NCBI GenBank assembly: GCA_023101725.1
Contig: JALJCO010007879.1
Location: 62,001 to 126,000 of the forward strand
Source of the DNA: Atherinomorus stipes
Lineage: Eukaryota; Chordata; Actinopteri; Atheriniformes; Atherinidae
Direction of reading: 5' to 3'
DNA: 64,000 nucleotides
Shown: one piece after another, positions 1 to 23,081 of the stretch
How the letters are laid out: each line of letters opens with the position of its first letter
Position numbering within the stretch: the first letter of the stretch is position 1
Notes under the pieces: model-generated
What the model saw: the letters and a program-made list of their open reading frames with translations, nothing else
Told to the model about the DNA's origin: nothing
Databases searched by the model: none
Position numbers and translations under genes: made by a program

Positions 1-284
1 AACGGGAGGTTCTCATCACGATGAGGTGGAACAGGAAGTTCTCATCACGATGAGGTGGAACGGGAGGTTCTCATCACGATGAGGTGGAACAGGAAGTTCT
101 CATCACGATGAGGTGGAACGGGAGGTTCTCATCACGATGAGGTGGAACGGGAAGTTCTCATCACGATGAGGTGGAACGGGAGGTTCTCATCACGATGAGG
201 TGGAACGGGAAGTTCTCATCACGATGAGGTGGAACGGGAGGTTCTCATCACGATGAGGTGGAACAGGAGATTCTCATCACAGAT
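1..284. repeat. 29-bp minisatellite at the left edge
   Basis: About ten head-to-tail copies of a 29-bp unit begin at base 1 and stop near 284. The unit contains GGTTCTCATCACGATGAGG. Copies differ mainly at two sites (AACGGGAGG versus AACAGGAAG), and these variants alternate in places, which suggests growth in two-unit steps. The array is cut by the window edge, so its true length is unknown. It should lie in a kdm4a intron, because coding exons sit at 504-679 and the gene continues to the left. Confidence 0.95.
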
Positions 285-289
285 CTGCA

Positions 290-503
290 GCAACTGTGAT
301 GCCATCATGTCATTATGTAGCCAAATCTCTTAGGAATGTTTCCAACACCTTGTTGGATCTATGACATCAGGAATTAAGGCAGTTCTGGTGGATAAAATGG
401 TCCGACCCGGTATCCAGTACTGATGCGGTGGTCCTGATAAAGTGGACGGTGAACATAAAAAACATGTAAGACAAGTTCAAAAGAGAAAAAAAGGAAAACT
501 CAC
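290..503 (-). other. kdm4a intron remainder, nothing recognised
   Basis: Intronic sequence between the left-edge minisatellite and the last exon in the window. No repeat or conserved motif was recognised. Confidence 0.6.
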
Positions 504-12096
<11,593 letters not shown>

Positions 12097-12479
12097 CTGA
12101 GAACGGAGGAAGATGGTCATATGATGATGTGTCAAGCTGATGCAGGTCAATGAACCAAAATAACATTTTTACTAAGAAAACTAGAGATGCACTGATCCAA
12201 TTCCCGTTTCAGATATCAGCTCTGATGTTGATTAATTAGCTGGATTGGATATTGGACGATCCAGCATTCCAATCCAGTCATTTCATTTGTTTTTTTTTTT
12301 ACTAATATCAGTTACAGCTAGGGATGAGCATATCGATACCCTGGAGTCGGTACTTCGATACCACACAGACGAAATATCAAAATCAATAGTTTTTTGAGTA
12401 TCGCAATTCCCCTGAACAGATACAAAACATGCAATTTGTTTACATTTTTAACAGTTTTAGGTAATAAAATGATGTGAAA

Positions 12480-13340
12480 GCAGCCAGATTCTAGCTTCTG
12501 TGTCACATGATAATGGTAGCCTATCAGATTCTAGCTGTGTGTCAAATGATGGTGGTAGCCTATCAGATTCTAGCTTCTGTCTCACATGATGGTGTTAGCC
12601 TATCAGATTCTAGCTTGTGTGTCAAATGATGGTGGTAGCCTATCAGATTCTAGCTTCTGTGTCACATGATGGTGGTAGCCTATCAGATTCTAGCTTCTGT
12701 ATCATATGATGGTGGTAGCCTATCAGGTTCTAGCTTCTGTATCACATGATGGTGGTAGCCTATCAGATTCCAGCTTCTATGTCACATGATGGTGGTAGCC
12801 TATCAGATTCCGCTCTTGTCACATGATGGTGGTAGCCTATCAGATTCCAGCTTCTATGTCACATGATGGTGGCAGCCTATCAGATTCTAGCTTCTTGTCA
12901 CATGATGGTGGTAGCCTATCAGGTTCTAGCTTCTGTATCATATGATGGTGGTAGCCTATCAGATTCTAGCTTCTGTGTCACATGATGGTGGTGCCTATCA
13001 GGTTCTGCTTCTGTATATATGATGGTGGTAGCCTATCAGATTCTAGGTGTGTCACATGATGGTGGTAGCCTATCAGGTTCAGCTTCGTATCATATGATGG
13101 TGATAGCCTATCAGATTCTAGTGTGTGTCACATGATGGTGGTAGCCCATCAGATTCTAGCTTCTGTATCACATGATGGTGGTAGCCTATCAGATTCTAGT
13201 GTGTGTCACATGATGGTGGTAGCCTATCAGATTCTAGCGTGTGTCACATGATGGTGGTAGCCTATCAGATTCTAGCTTCTGTGTCACATGATGGTGGTAG
13301 CCTATCAGATTCTAGTTTCTGTGTCACATTGACGGTGGTA
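12480..13340 (+). repeat. 40-bp minisatellite, about 21 copies
   Basis: The unit contains GATGGTGGTAGCCTATCAGA and then TTCTAGCTTCTGTGTCACAT. Units vary by point changes and small deletions (GCTCTTGTCAC, TGTATATAT). The unexpanded relative at 29.28 kb carries a single partial copy of the unit, so the array grew inside the transposon. The same unit, inverted, forms the arrays at 20.99-24.72 kb. Confidence 0.95.
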
Positions 13341-13342
13341 AC

Positions 13343-14640
13343 TAGTGATGTAACAATATGAACATTTCATAACACGGTTAATAGGCGCTTTCGGACTGTA
13401 GGAACCTTTTTGAGTTCCTAGAACCTTTTTGGGAACCAGACCGTTTTTTTGCGCATTCAGACACATAGGAACTAGGGACCTCGGACCTCAGTTCCTAGAA
13501 CCTTTTCAGCTCCTACTCCAAGGTAGGGTCTTTTCGGGGTTCCATAGGAACTGAAATATGTAAGTGTTTGGTGATTGGTAGAACTGGCAAGCCCCGCTCC
13601 TCGCGTGAGCTCCGCTTCTTCCAGCCCCGCCATATCTAAAGTCTTACAGCTGTTTACCTGTTCACCGAGATCATAATAACAAGAACTATTACAATAGGAG
13701 TGAACCAATTCATTATTAAATCGATCACAATGGTGCACGCCCCGAATCGATAACTATTTTAAAACCTCCAAAAGCAATTACTTTCATATTAATTTAATTG
13801 CGTGGCAGTAGAATCTGCGGCTGCCGCCCGGACACTTTCGTGGACAGACCGGCCACTAAAGTGTCTAGACGCACTTCAGCGAAAGGTAAACAAGGTAAAG
13901 GGAGGGAAAGCTGGTAAGTTAGCTTTTACTGTATAATAGCTTTTGAATAAAAGAGATGGAAAAGCAAAATACAGATGCAAATGCAGTACAATCTCGCCAC
14001 TAGTGACGAACCCCAGTCCGTCCACTAAAGTGTCCGGGTGTACTACAATAAAAGCCAAACGACGTTAGTAGGGCAGCTTTATGATACATATGACCGTGAT
14101 GATGGAAAGCTGGTAAGTTAGCTTTTTTAATAGCTTTGAATAAAAGAGACAAGAAACCTCAGTTTTGTATCAGATCTTCTGGGGCATAAATTTGTCTCTG
14201 TTGCAACGACTGCGTCAAACATGGTCCCTAAAACGTCTTTCCTCATGTGCAAACGCAAACTAAAGACGAAGGGTAGTTCTTATAACTAAACTCAGGAGGC
14301 GTAGTTATAGGAACTGCGTTCTTAGAACCTCTCTGTCTGAATGAGCCTATTGAGACCAAAATGATCACAGTTATCATTTCTATAATGGTATTATAGAAAT
14401 ACCCACATATATCCAAATATCCAAAACGGGTCTAAATGTCTACTTTGTACTTTTTAAAGGGGGGAAATCTCAAGAGAATTGTCCATGTGGACGCCTTATT
14501 TGCCTCACACCATGTTTTCATGATTGAATGTTGTTTCTGCTGCTTTTCCAACCAATGAGCAGCATCACAGGGAGTTTTTTAAAGTGCCGTAATCAGTCAC
14601 TGTTTTAACAATAATTAAAATTTGAAACGATATTCATAAT
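13343..14640. mobile_element. TAGKGATGTAACRATATG element, right end lost
   Basis: The left end TAGTGATGTAACAATATGAA and internal words (CCAAAATGATCACAGTTATC, AACCAATGAGCAGCATCAC-like) match the complete 393-bp relative at 36026-36418. The right tip is missing near 14640, where the surrounding hAT-like element resumes. It is split by a 970-bp element at 13381-14350. Confidence 0.75.
13381..14350. mobile_element. Innermost TIR element with ATAGGCNC tips
   Basis: 970 bp. Left ATAGGCGCTTTCGGACTG; complement of the right ATAGGCTCATTCAGACAG. Subterminal GGAACCTTTTTGAGTTCC and TAGGAACTGCGTTC are mutually inverted too. Compared with the relative at 36.06 kb, it interrupts CACGGTTA...CCAAAATGATC. No coding capacity seen; superfamily not assigned. 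Confidence 0.72.
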
Positions 14641-15066
14641 TTATAATATTACGATTACATTTTATTAATCTTATTTTTGTTTAATGTCTTCATCAATATA
14701 ATTATCATTTAAAAGCATTTTCCCAGTGCGTCTGTTCTCAGATTTTACTTGTATTTAATATTGCACTTGCATTCAAAATATTAATGCCAACTGTACAATC
14801 ATGTGGTTTTCTATAAAGGGGCCAGAAGTATCGGTATCGATAAAAAAGTACCATAAACTTTGGCAATGTATCAACATAAAAAAAAATGCTTAATCTAAAT
14901 TACATTACAGTATCAATCAGGGTATAGATAAATATCGGCATCGATTAGAAGTATCAATATCTGTATCATATTAATAAAATCATAACAATATACATCCCTA
15001 GTAGTATCTTATCGGGTATCAGTATCAAATTGGATCTAAAAAAAAAAATGGATTGGTGTATCTCGA

Positions 15067-16060
15067 AACTCTTTCACCTAATCTTTGATTTCTGGCCTGC
15101 AGAGCATGAACTTAAATGACAATCAGCTACATAAAAACAGCAAAAAGCAACAATAAAACTACTTATAACAATTAAAACAACATACTGCAAGTTAATAGGT
15201 TTAAAATTCAAGCCCATATAAAGGCTAATGTCAAATGTAACGCATCAACAAAGCAGCTGAGAAGAGATTCCATTCAAAGTGTTGGGTTTTAGACAATCCC
15301 AGCTAATAGTCTCAACATAACAGAATCTGAACAGTAATATTGTTAAAGCATGTCCGGACAAATATCCCTTAAGCATGGCGCACGTTTCCTCGGTGTGGCG
15401 AGCTATCCAGGGGGGGTTGCTGGGACCAGCCATAACGGCCCCCGATTGGTTGAACCTGGGTCTCTTTAAATGTCTCTTTAATTTCGCTAAAGTGCTGTAG
15501 CCCAGCCAGCTACCTCATTTGCTAAGTTTGCTAAAGAAACACAAGCTAACTCCGCTTCAGTCTCTGTAGAGCTTAGCATCAGCTAATCCGCTAGCAAAGC
15601 GCTGACGTTCAAGTCTCGTTTTGTTTCATTCGCGCTGATGCTAATACACAGAAATAAACATTGGTTCCACGCAAGACTTTCTCGTGTTTCAACGGCTGCA
15701 GAAAGAAGACGGTTAACTTTATCTAATCCGATCGTTCTCCTTGAAAACTCGTGGGATGTGACTATGTTCTGTGTAGCAGCTTCCACCGTGAAGACGTAGC
15801 AACATCCAGCTCAGTGCAGCTTTAGCCAACAGGGACACTTTCAGCTTTAGCACACTCATAATAAATACATATTAAACAAATACAGCGAGCTATGTCCACA
15901 TTTTATTCACCGTTTGGGATAAATTACCAAACGGCAAATCACCTATGTCAGGAAATAATCCAAATCCGAACAGCAACGTCTGCTTAGCTCTTCCGGCTAG
16001 TTAGCCACCAGATTAGCATCAGAAGTTCACGCTCTTCCACATCGACGTGTAGATGCTTAC
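15067..16060 (-). other. Intron 1 of kdm4a next to the promoter, unassigned
   Basis: Contains many GCTAAC/GCTAGC words and GC-richer sequence toward 16 kb. No exon with good boundaries was found on either strand. Confidence 0.4.
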
Positions 16061-16330
16061 CACCTGCTCCCAGTTAGATCTTCAGCTGAACCAAATGTTG
16101 CAAATAACTCGCAGTCAATCCAAACGACGGTTTGTAACATAACAGAGAGATGTCGGCTTGCTAACTAAGCCCCCTGTGAGTAGATCTCTACTCCATTACC
16201 ACCTCTACGCATGTTCACGCACCACTTGTTTACCACAGCACGCATGGGACACGCTCAGCCAATCAGAGCACGACTCTCAGAGCTCACGTTACGTCGGATG
16301 AAAACATCTTTATGGTAAAAACCATAAAAG
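16061..16330 (-). promoter_or_regulatory. kdm4a: Putative kdm4a noncoding first exon and promoter
   Basis: On the minus strand GAGCAGGTG is followed by the good donor GTAAGC at 16060, and the first coding exon 4 kb downstream has a 5'UTR acceptor, so an upstream noncoding exon is required. The interval is relatively CpG-rich and contains AGCCAATCAGAG (a CCAAT element at about 16256-16267) and no evident coding sequence. The transcription start is not determined; it is an inference from position and the donor. Confidence 0.45.
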
Positions 16331-16394
16331 GTGCCGATTGAATAGGTAATCTTCAACGGGCGGAGTATCAGATACTACGAAGTCTTAGGGCCAC

Positions 16395-16466
<72 letters not shown>

Positions 16467-16531
16467 ATATATATTATATATATATATATATAAATATATG
16501 CTTCCAAATATTTACATATATATAAAAATAT

Positions 16532-16577
<46 letters not shown>
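16395..16577. repeat. (TA)n microsatellite
   Basis: About 180 bp of nearly pure TA, broken by ATACCTATATATATTATA and AATATATGCTTCC. It is likely length-variable and hard to assemble exactly. Confidence 0.97.
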
Positions 16578-16581
<4 letters not shown>

Positions 16582-16589
16582 CGTCGAGA

Positions 16590-17330
16590 ATGAAGTATTA
16601 CAAGAAAAAAAAATAATTTTACTAGAATAAAGTCGTAAATTTCCAAGAGAAAAAAATTTCGAGGATAAAGTAATACATTTATGATAATAAACTCCAGTAA
16701 AAACGTAAATTTATGAGAGTAAAGTTAGGTTTTTTTTTTTTTTAGAATAAAATCCTAATTGTAGGTAATGCAAGTTTAAACTTCTTTAATCATTAAATAA
16801 TTTTTACAAGTTAAGGAGCACAAAGCCGCTCTGAACTGGCCACTGATGCATCCATCAATAACATGCAGTTCCAGTCAGTTCCTCCTCCACAAAAGCAGCG
16901 ATTTCCTCCAATTCCGTCTGCTTCTTTCTGCAGAATTGACTCATTTTGTTGCTGATTCTTTTCCATCCTCATTTTTTTTATCAACTTTCCTCTTCTAAAT
17001 GTAAAATACGCCTCAAGATTTTATTTTCATAAATCTAGGCTACAACTTTATTCTAAATAAAAAAAAAATTCTCGTGAAATTACAACATTAATCTCTACGG
17101 AAAGGATTAGGGCTACTGGAGAAAAAAAAATCAGAGAAAAAAGTCAGAATTCTTTAATCTCAGAATTCTGAATTTTTTTTCAAAAAAAAGAAAAAAAATC
17201 TACCCAATACTTTTTTTTTCCTTTTAATTTATTCAGGAAAAAATCAAAATTCTGAGATTAAAGTCAGAACTCTAACTTTTTTCTCAGAATTGTATTTATT
17301 TATTTTTCTTCAGTGGCATTAATCTTCTTC
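16590..17330. repeat. Degenerate AT-rich tandem repeats
   Basis: Loose repeats of AATAAAGTCGTAAATTT-like words (16600-17100) and of AAAGTCAGAATTCTGAGATT-like words (17100-17300), with the complement also present, as in decayed simple-sequence arrays. No gene. Confidence 0.6.
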
Positions 17331-17635
17331 TGTGATTCTGTAAGTCTGTGAAAAAAAAAATCCCCCTAATACTCAGTCGTACTAATACTCTCACGCTCGT
17401 AATTACGGCTAATTTGATGATTTAGGATACATCGCAAATATCAAAAATGAGAAACAAGCAAATGATTTTTGCCCTTTTCTTTTTCCTTACTAAACTGGAA
17501 CAGAAACAAGAACTCAATTTTTATTTTTTTAAATAAAAAACAAAACCCAAATTAATTAACAAATTAAATCAACCAAAAAAGAGAGAATTTGTTTTTGCTT
17601 ATTTTTCTTTTTTAAAGTACATTTGATTCAATAAT
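17331..17635. other. AT-rich sequence, nothing recognised
   Basis: Low-complexity poly(A)/poly(T) sequence without coding signal. Confidence 0.5.
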
Positions 17636-19190
17636 AATAAAAACAATAATAAATTTTATTTGAAAAGTGCCTTATCAGCCCACCCAAGGGCACTGTACAT
17701 GTCGATTAAACACAAAAAAAATAAAAACATAAACCATAACAAGCACCACAGAAAACAAAACAGGAGAACAAATTTGGATTGGTACACACGAACTTAGGTG
17801 AAATAAGACTGTACAGGAGAGTTTTGAGTCTGGATTTGAAGAGAGGGAAGGAGTCCACTATGGAGATCTGGAGAGAGGGACAAAACACCCTGCTCACCAT
17901 TGTGACAAGATGGGCCGGGGGAGGGAAAGCTGGAAGGTGTGGGAGGAGCGGGTAGGAGTGTTTACATGAAGGAGATCAGAGATGTAAGATGGAGTCATGT
18001 TGTGGAGGGCCTTGAATGTGATGAGGAGTAGTTTGAAGATGATACTTTGTTTGATGGGGAGCCAGTGGAGTTGTTGCAGGATGGAAGTGATATGATGAGC
18101 AAGGGGGGGGGGGGGGGGGGGGGTCCAAGTAATCAGGTGTGCTGCAGAGTTTGAAGGAGCTGTGAACGAGGAGCGGTAGTTTAGGGAGTGAGGGTTGGAG
18201 ACAGAGATGTTGCAGGAGGAAGTGGGTGGACTGGGTGATGTTATTAATGCGACTGGAAGGAGAGTGTGCTGTCCAGACTCTTAACCTGAGGGCAGGGAAG
18301 GACAGCTGAGTCATCAAGGATAATGGAGAATTTATTGGCTTTGGATACAGTTTTAAGTCTGCCTACGAGGAGGACTTCGGTGATAGAGCTGTCTAGCAAG
18401 TTGGATGCGAAGAAAGAATGGATTTCCTGGAGACAGACGGTGACGGAGGTTGGCGGGAGTATTGATTGATGAGTAGAGAGGCAGAGCTGGGGGTCGTCCG
18501 CATAGCAGTGGAATTTGACGTTATGTTTGCGGAGGATGTAACTGATAAAAAGGAGGGGCCCCAGGACAGAACCTTGGGGCACTCCAGCGAAAACGGGAAA
18601 GGAGATTGGCTGCAGAACGGCCGATGGATGGGTAGAGAGGAGAGGGGTGCACTCACGAGCAAGGGAATTTGATGTTATGTTTGTGGAGGATACAGATGGG
18701 AGGGAGGATGTAGATGAGAAAAGGGGGGGCCCCCGGGCGGGACCTTGGGGGCCCCCCCCGGAAAAGGAAAGGAGATTGGCTGCAGTGCCGGTCAATGGAT
18801 GGGTAGAGAGGTAGAGCTGGGTGTCATCAGCGTAGCAAGGGAATTTGATGTTATGTTTGTGGAGGATACAGATGGGAGGGAGGATGTAGATGATAAAAAG
18901 GAGGGGCTCCAGAACAGAACCTTGGGGCACACCAGTGGAAACGAGATGATTTATGAGATGTGAGCTCTATGAACTGTGTCCGATCAGAGATATGAAGTGA
19001 ACCAGGCTAGAGGGGTGTGACTTATACCAATGGATGATAATCGACTGAGGAGAGTAGATGGGAAATGGTGTCAAAAGCAGCTGTAAGGAGAATGAGGATG
19101 GAAAGTAGTCTAGAATCATGGAGGAGATGGAAGCCAGATTGAAGCTGCTCGTAGACATCAGATGATTATGGAGTTAGATGTATACCTTGC
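17636..19190 (-). mobile_element. L2-type LINE fragment with repeated RT block
   Basis: Read on the minus strand: a palm-domain part of reverse transcriptase ([30 protein letters not shown]) and then the C-terminal segment. The 3' tail GGCACTTTTCAAATAAAATT ends in an ATT-type simple repeat near 17636, as in L2 elements. The [15 protein letters not shown] block occurs three times in tandem at roughly 170-bp spacing (18.93, 18.76 and 18.59 kb). A run of about 22 G lies at 18106-18123. The element is 5'-truncated and not functional. Confidence 0.85.
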
Positions 19191-19423
19191 CACGTGAGTG
19201 AAGGAATCAGGCTTGAGATGAATATTAAGCCTTGTTTTTTACAAAAGGTAACAAATTAACACAGATATGCATGTGCTTCAGTGTCATTTATCTAAAAATA
19301 AAGTGTAAATTTATTCTGATATTAATGGAAAAAAAGGAAACGACTGGATTGGAATCCTGGATCGGCCTCATTCATCCGATATCTAATCCAACCAATAAGT
19401 CTATATCGAAGCCGTCCATCTCT
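19191..19423 (+). mobile_element. Right end of a hAT-like element
   Basis: Shares TATACCTTGCCACGTGAG, AACACAGATATGCATGTG and GGCCTCATTCATCCGATATC with the element at 1313-2324 and ends CCATCTCTA at about 19423. The left part is missing, where the L2 fragment abuts. It serves as a reference without the LINE insert. Confidence 0.6.
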
Positions 19424-20150
19424 AATCATTGTGTGATTAAAGCAAGGCAATAAATGTTCGCTTAGGATGCTCTAGTCTCTCTTTGTCATCTGAGTTCAAT
19501 AACAGCAAAAACTGGGAGAAAAAAAAAAACATTTAGAGCAGCAAAAACAGGATAAATACTCACAATACTCAAAAATTAACATTTGTTTAGTCATTGTTGC
19601 CATGTTACTGCTTCTGTGTACGCATTTGAATGACTCACTTGACACTTACTAGAACTATTCAGGCTGCATGAATCACATGATAATCAAGTGTTTTGAACTT
19701 CTGTTGTCAGTACTCTCAGGAATACTGTCTTTGATGCTTGTCCACCTACATATTTTTCTAATCTGCTGGATGAATATTTGAAAAGCAGAAAGCGCTGCAA
19801 AGAATGACTTGCCTTTAATGCATCCACAATTATTGCAAAAATTACAAAAAGTAAAACAGATAAGTTAACGCTGTGTAGCTATGTGTAGTTAATCTATGTC
19901 CATGCACACTGCAAACACACTGCAGCCATCAAACTGGTGCACAGACAAATGCTCATATCACTCACTATTTGTTTTTAAAAAAGAAAAATGGAAAAGAAAG
20001 GTGGGTGCAATGGGTTTCACCAGCTTCTATTCAGATTTTTCTGTTAGTGTTGTGAAAAGTAGTGGAGGTTCGGCTTTATGCGGCTAAGTCCTTCCTCTGC
20101 AGATGAGAAGAGCCATTAAAATACTGGAATTCAAGGACAACAGTTAATGC
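19424..20150. other. Unassigned intergenic sequence
   Basis: AT-rich, no good coding exon. It may belong to the decayed hAT element whose transposase end lies just downstream. Confidence 0.4.
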
Positions 20151-20151
20151 T

Positions 20152-20325
20152 CACAAGCTTGCCGAGAGATATCTATACATTCCAGCTACTTCTGTGTGAA
20201 AGGCTCTTCTCCAAAGCTGGAGAGGTTTTAGCAAAGAAAAAGAACAGTCTGAAGCCTAAATTTGTTAAGATTTTAAAAATAGTTAGAAATAAAAATTATC
20301 AAACCCCCAATGCCTCAATGCAATG
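20152..20325 (+). pseudogene. hAT transposase C-terminal (dimerisation) remnant
   Basis: LAERYLYIPATSV followed, after a one-base frameshift, by ERLFSKAGEVLAKKKNSLKP and then FVKILKIVRNKN and a stop. This matches the conserved hAT C-terminal pattern (RYLxIPATSVxxERxFSxAG...KKxxLKP). It is the only hAT-transposase protein trace seen in the window. No catalytic domain is nearby. Confidence 0.75.
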
Positions 20326-20984
20326 ATAGGTAAGACAAACTACAGGAGTTTACAAGATGCACAAACTTTGTGTGTTAAAAGTGTGACCTGAGTGTGACAG
20401 AACTACATATACATGCAGTATTTTAGTGCATGTTTTTTTAAATTTCATAGTAATATTTATCTGTTAAAATATTTCATATTTGTAACTCTGTCAACTGTTT
20501 TTCTGTGAATATAAATTAGAAAAAAATTTGTGAGCAATTGTCTCTTTTTCTGTCAGTGTTGTGGGCATTTGTCTCGTGAGCAAATGTCATTGAATTTAAA
20601 AACCACCTCCTAGTTAATCTAGGGATGGACGATACCAAACTGTCATAATAAACGAGTAGTTTATGATACGTTTTCATTGATACTGACACCAATATGACAC
20701 CAATACTTTCTGTCCCTAAAAAGAAAATCACATGATTGTACAGTTTGTATTGCAAAGGTAATATTAGAAAGAAATAAACTCGAGTACAGAAGTACTGGAA
20801 AGAAATTCTTTTGAAAGAATTATAAATTATATTGATGGATAAAGCGAACAAAAATGAAAATAAAATTCTTTTAATTAACAAATAACTTAATATTATAATT
20901 TATATTATAAATTTACCAAAACATAATATTAGTACTGAAAGATACCAAAACATCATCATCACTAACAGTAGCAGCATCATCATG

Positions 20985-21625
20985 ACATCTGATAGGCTAC
21001 CACCATCATGTGATACAGAAGCTAGAATCTGATAGGCTACCACCATCATTTGGTATTGAAGCTAAAATCTGATAGGCTACCACCATCATGTGACACAGAA
21101 GCTAGAATCTGATAGGCTACCAATATCATGTGGTATAGAAGCTAGAATCTGATAGGCTACCACCATCATGTGATACAGAAGCTAGAATCTGATAGGCTAC
21201 CAATATCATGTGGTATAGAAGCTAGAATCTGATAGGCTACCACCATCATTTGGTATAGAAGCTAAAATCTGATAGGCTACCACCATCATGTGATACAGAA
21301 GCTAGAATCTGAAAGGCTACCACCATCATGTGATATAGAAGCTAGAATCTGATAGGCTACCACCATCATGTGACACAGAAGCTAGAATCTGAAAGGCTAC
21401 CACCATCATGTGATATAGAAGCTAGAATCTGATAGGCTACCACCATCATGTGATACAGAAGCTAGAATCTGATTGGCTACCACTATCATGTGATACGAAA
21501 GCTAGAATCTGATAGGCTACCACCATCATGTGATACGAAAGCTAGAATCTGATAGGCTACCACCATCATGTGGTATAGAAGCTAGAATCTGATAGGCTAC
21601 CACCATCATTTGGTATAGAAGCTTA
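20985..21625 (-). repeat. 40-bp minisatellite block 1 (about 16 copies)
   Basis: Regular 40-bp units of GATAGGCTACCACCATCATG then TGATACAGAAGCTAGAATCT, the complement of the array at 12.48-13.34 kb. Variant units (CATTTGGTATAGAAGCTAAA, ACCAATATCATGTGGTATAG) recur every few copies. Confidence 0.95.
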
Positions 21626-22827
21626 AGGCTCGTTCGACTTTGGCTATCTGCAGCGCAACTCGGCTGGAAGTGAGGGATTGTGGTCCTGGAATGTTGCATG
21701 CTGGTTAGAAACTTTGTCCGACTTCAGACTGCGCCTGCACGGCACCGGAAAACGTGACCAGACCACATGATCATCAAATATCGCGGGAGCCGTCCGTCTG
21801 CAGTCGGAGCGTGCAGTTCCTCCTCAGCAACTGCAGCTTTTGGACCTGCCTCCGCCACCGCCGGAACCTGGTTCTGATTGGTTTCACCTCTCACTGACGC
21901 AAGCTCCGATTGTTGGACGGGACTGTCCCCCAGTAATAAATCCATTTAGGTGTTTTAAACAGGCTACAAAATCAGCCTTGGTGTTTCATACTGTAGTTAG
22001 GCTGATGTTCACAAACCTGGACAGACTGATATCTGGACAGACTGATATCTGGACAGGCTGATATCTGGACAGACTGATATCTGGACAGACTGATATCTGG
22101 ACAGGCTGATATCTGGACAGACTGATATCTGGACAGACTGATATCTGGACAGGCTGATATCTGACTGCAGCAACAGAGGAACACAAACGTGTTGCAGCCA
22201 CAAGTTATTCTACTCAGATAAATATAAAGCTTAATAAGTTATACCAAAACTTTCACAAATCCTCTTCAGAATTTGGATTTGATGGACTTATTGGTGTGTA
22301 TCCACCTTTCCACATGCTCCCCCTTATGTTATCCATGAGTATGCTACCCAAATCCTTAATAAAAATAAAATAAAAAAATATATAATATATAATATTTATT
22401 TCCAGCCCCATATAGAAAAAATAAGTTTCTATTTCTTTATTTGTTTCAAATTTATTCTTCAAGGCAAAGCATTTATGGTTTTCATATTTGAGCCAGGACA
22501 TTTACCAGATTACTGTCCTCTGTGTTTCACCTTAACAGGTAAACAACATTCTGTCTACTACAGTCCAGTACAAGTTCATGTAATCAGCGTCAACAACACG
22601 CTGTTTCATTACTCTGAAATCAGACTTGATCACATCTGCACAGCGTTCAGTAACTTTGAGCTAAATAAAGGCAAATGCCGCGAGATCCTCCGTTATTGCA
22701 GTCTTCACGTTGCGGACTTGTCCAGCTGAGATGCGCTGCGTTTATGGTCCCCCCCCCGAGACTCACGCAGCTCTCGTCTGACCATGAAGTCAGACGGGAG
22801 ACAGACGCAGTCAATCCGAACGAGCCT
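21626..22827 (+). mobile_element. AGGCTCGTTCG-ended element, left inverted copy
   Basis: 1,202 bp with AGGCTCGTTCG at the left and CGAACGAGCCT at the right (11-bp perfect inverted tips). It contains a nine-unit 16-bp array and a small open stretch (22475-22729). It is inserted in the minisatellite with TTAA-like bases at both borders (GCTTAAGG; CCTTTAAAT). A near-identical copy in the opposite orientation is at 23082-24330. Confidence 0.88.
22017..22164. repeat. 16-bp tandem array, nine units
   Basis: Units ACAGACTGATATCTGG with an A/G change (AGACTG or AGGCTG) in every third unit; each holds the palindrome GATATC. Confidence 0.95.
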
Positions 22828-23081
22828 TTAAATCTGATAGTCTACCACCATCATGTGACACAGAAGCTAAAATCTGATTGGCTACCACCATCATGTGATA
22901 CAGAAGCTAGAATCTGATTGGCTATCACCATCATGTGATATAGAAGCTAGAATCTGATAGGCTACCACCATCATGTGATACAGAAGCTAGAATCTGATAG
23001 GCTACCACCATCATGTGATACAGAAGCTAGAATTTGATAGGCTACCACCATCATGTGATACGAAAGCTAGAATCTGTTATT
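22828..23081 (-). repeat. 40-bp minisatellite block 2 (spacer between inverted elements)
   Basis: About six units of the 40-bp repeat separate the two inverted copies. It forms the 254-bp loop of a large palindrome. Confidence 0.92.

Larger units (their letters stand above)
12319..15000 (+). mobile_element. hAT-like element (TAGGGATGRGCAT family), expanded copy 1
   Basis: The left end TAGGGATGAGCATATCGATA matches the 769-bp relative at 28993-29761. Its right part (AAGTATCGGTATCGATAAAA at about 14828) matches the same relative, and the locus ends CATCCCTA at 15000, although the last 110 bp diverge. In this copy the centre holds a 40-bp minisatellite and two further elements. Confidence 0.75.
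12182..15066. mobile_element. Outer TIR element of a nest
   Basis: Tips TAGAGATGCACTGATCCA and the complement of the right tip TCGAGATACACCAATCCA agree at 14 of 18 bases, a hAT-like pattern. Only about 140 bp of the left and 65 bp of the right are its own; the rest is later insertions. It lies in kdm4a intron 1, about 90 bp upstream of the first coding exon. Confidence 0.65.

Noticed and set aside
12480..13340. Regular repeats that might suggest a CRISPR array
   Set aside because: Units are contiguous 40-bp tandem copies without unique spacers, in a vertebrate intron, and there are no cas genes.
15245..15433. Possible upstream coding exon of kdm4a on the minus strand (62 codons)
   Set aside because: The N-terminus of kdm4a is already complete at 12068 with a family-typical leader, and no fitting donor was found.
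22475..22729. An 84-codon frame present in both inverted elements
   Set aside because: Its conservation simply reflects near-identity of the two copies; no known transposase motif was seen.
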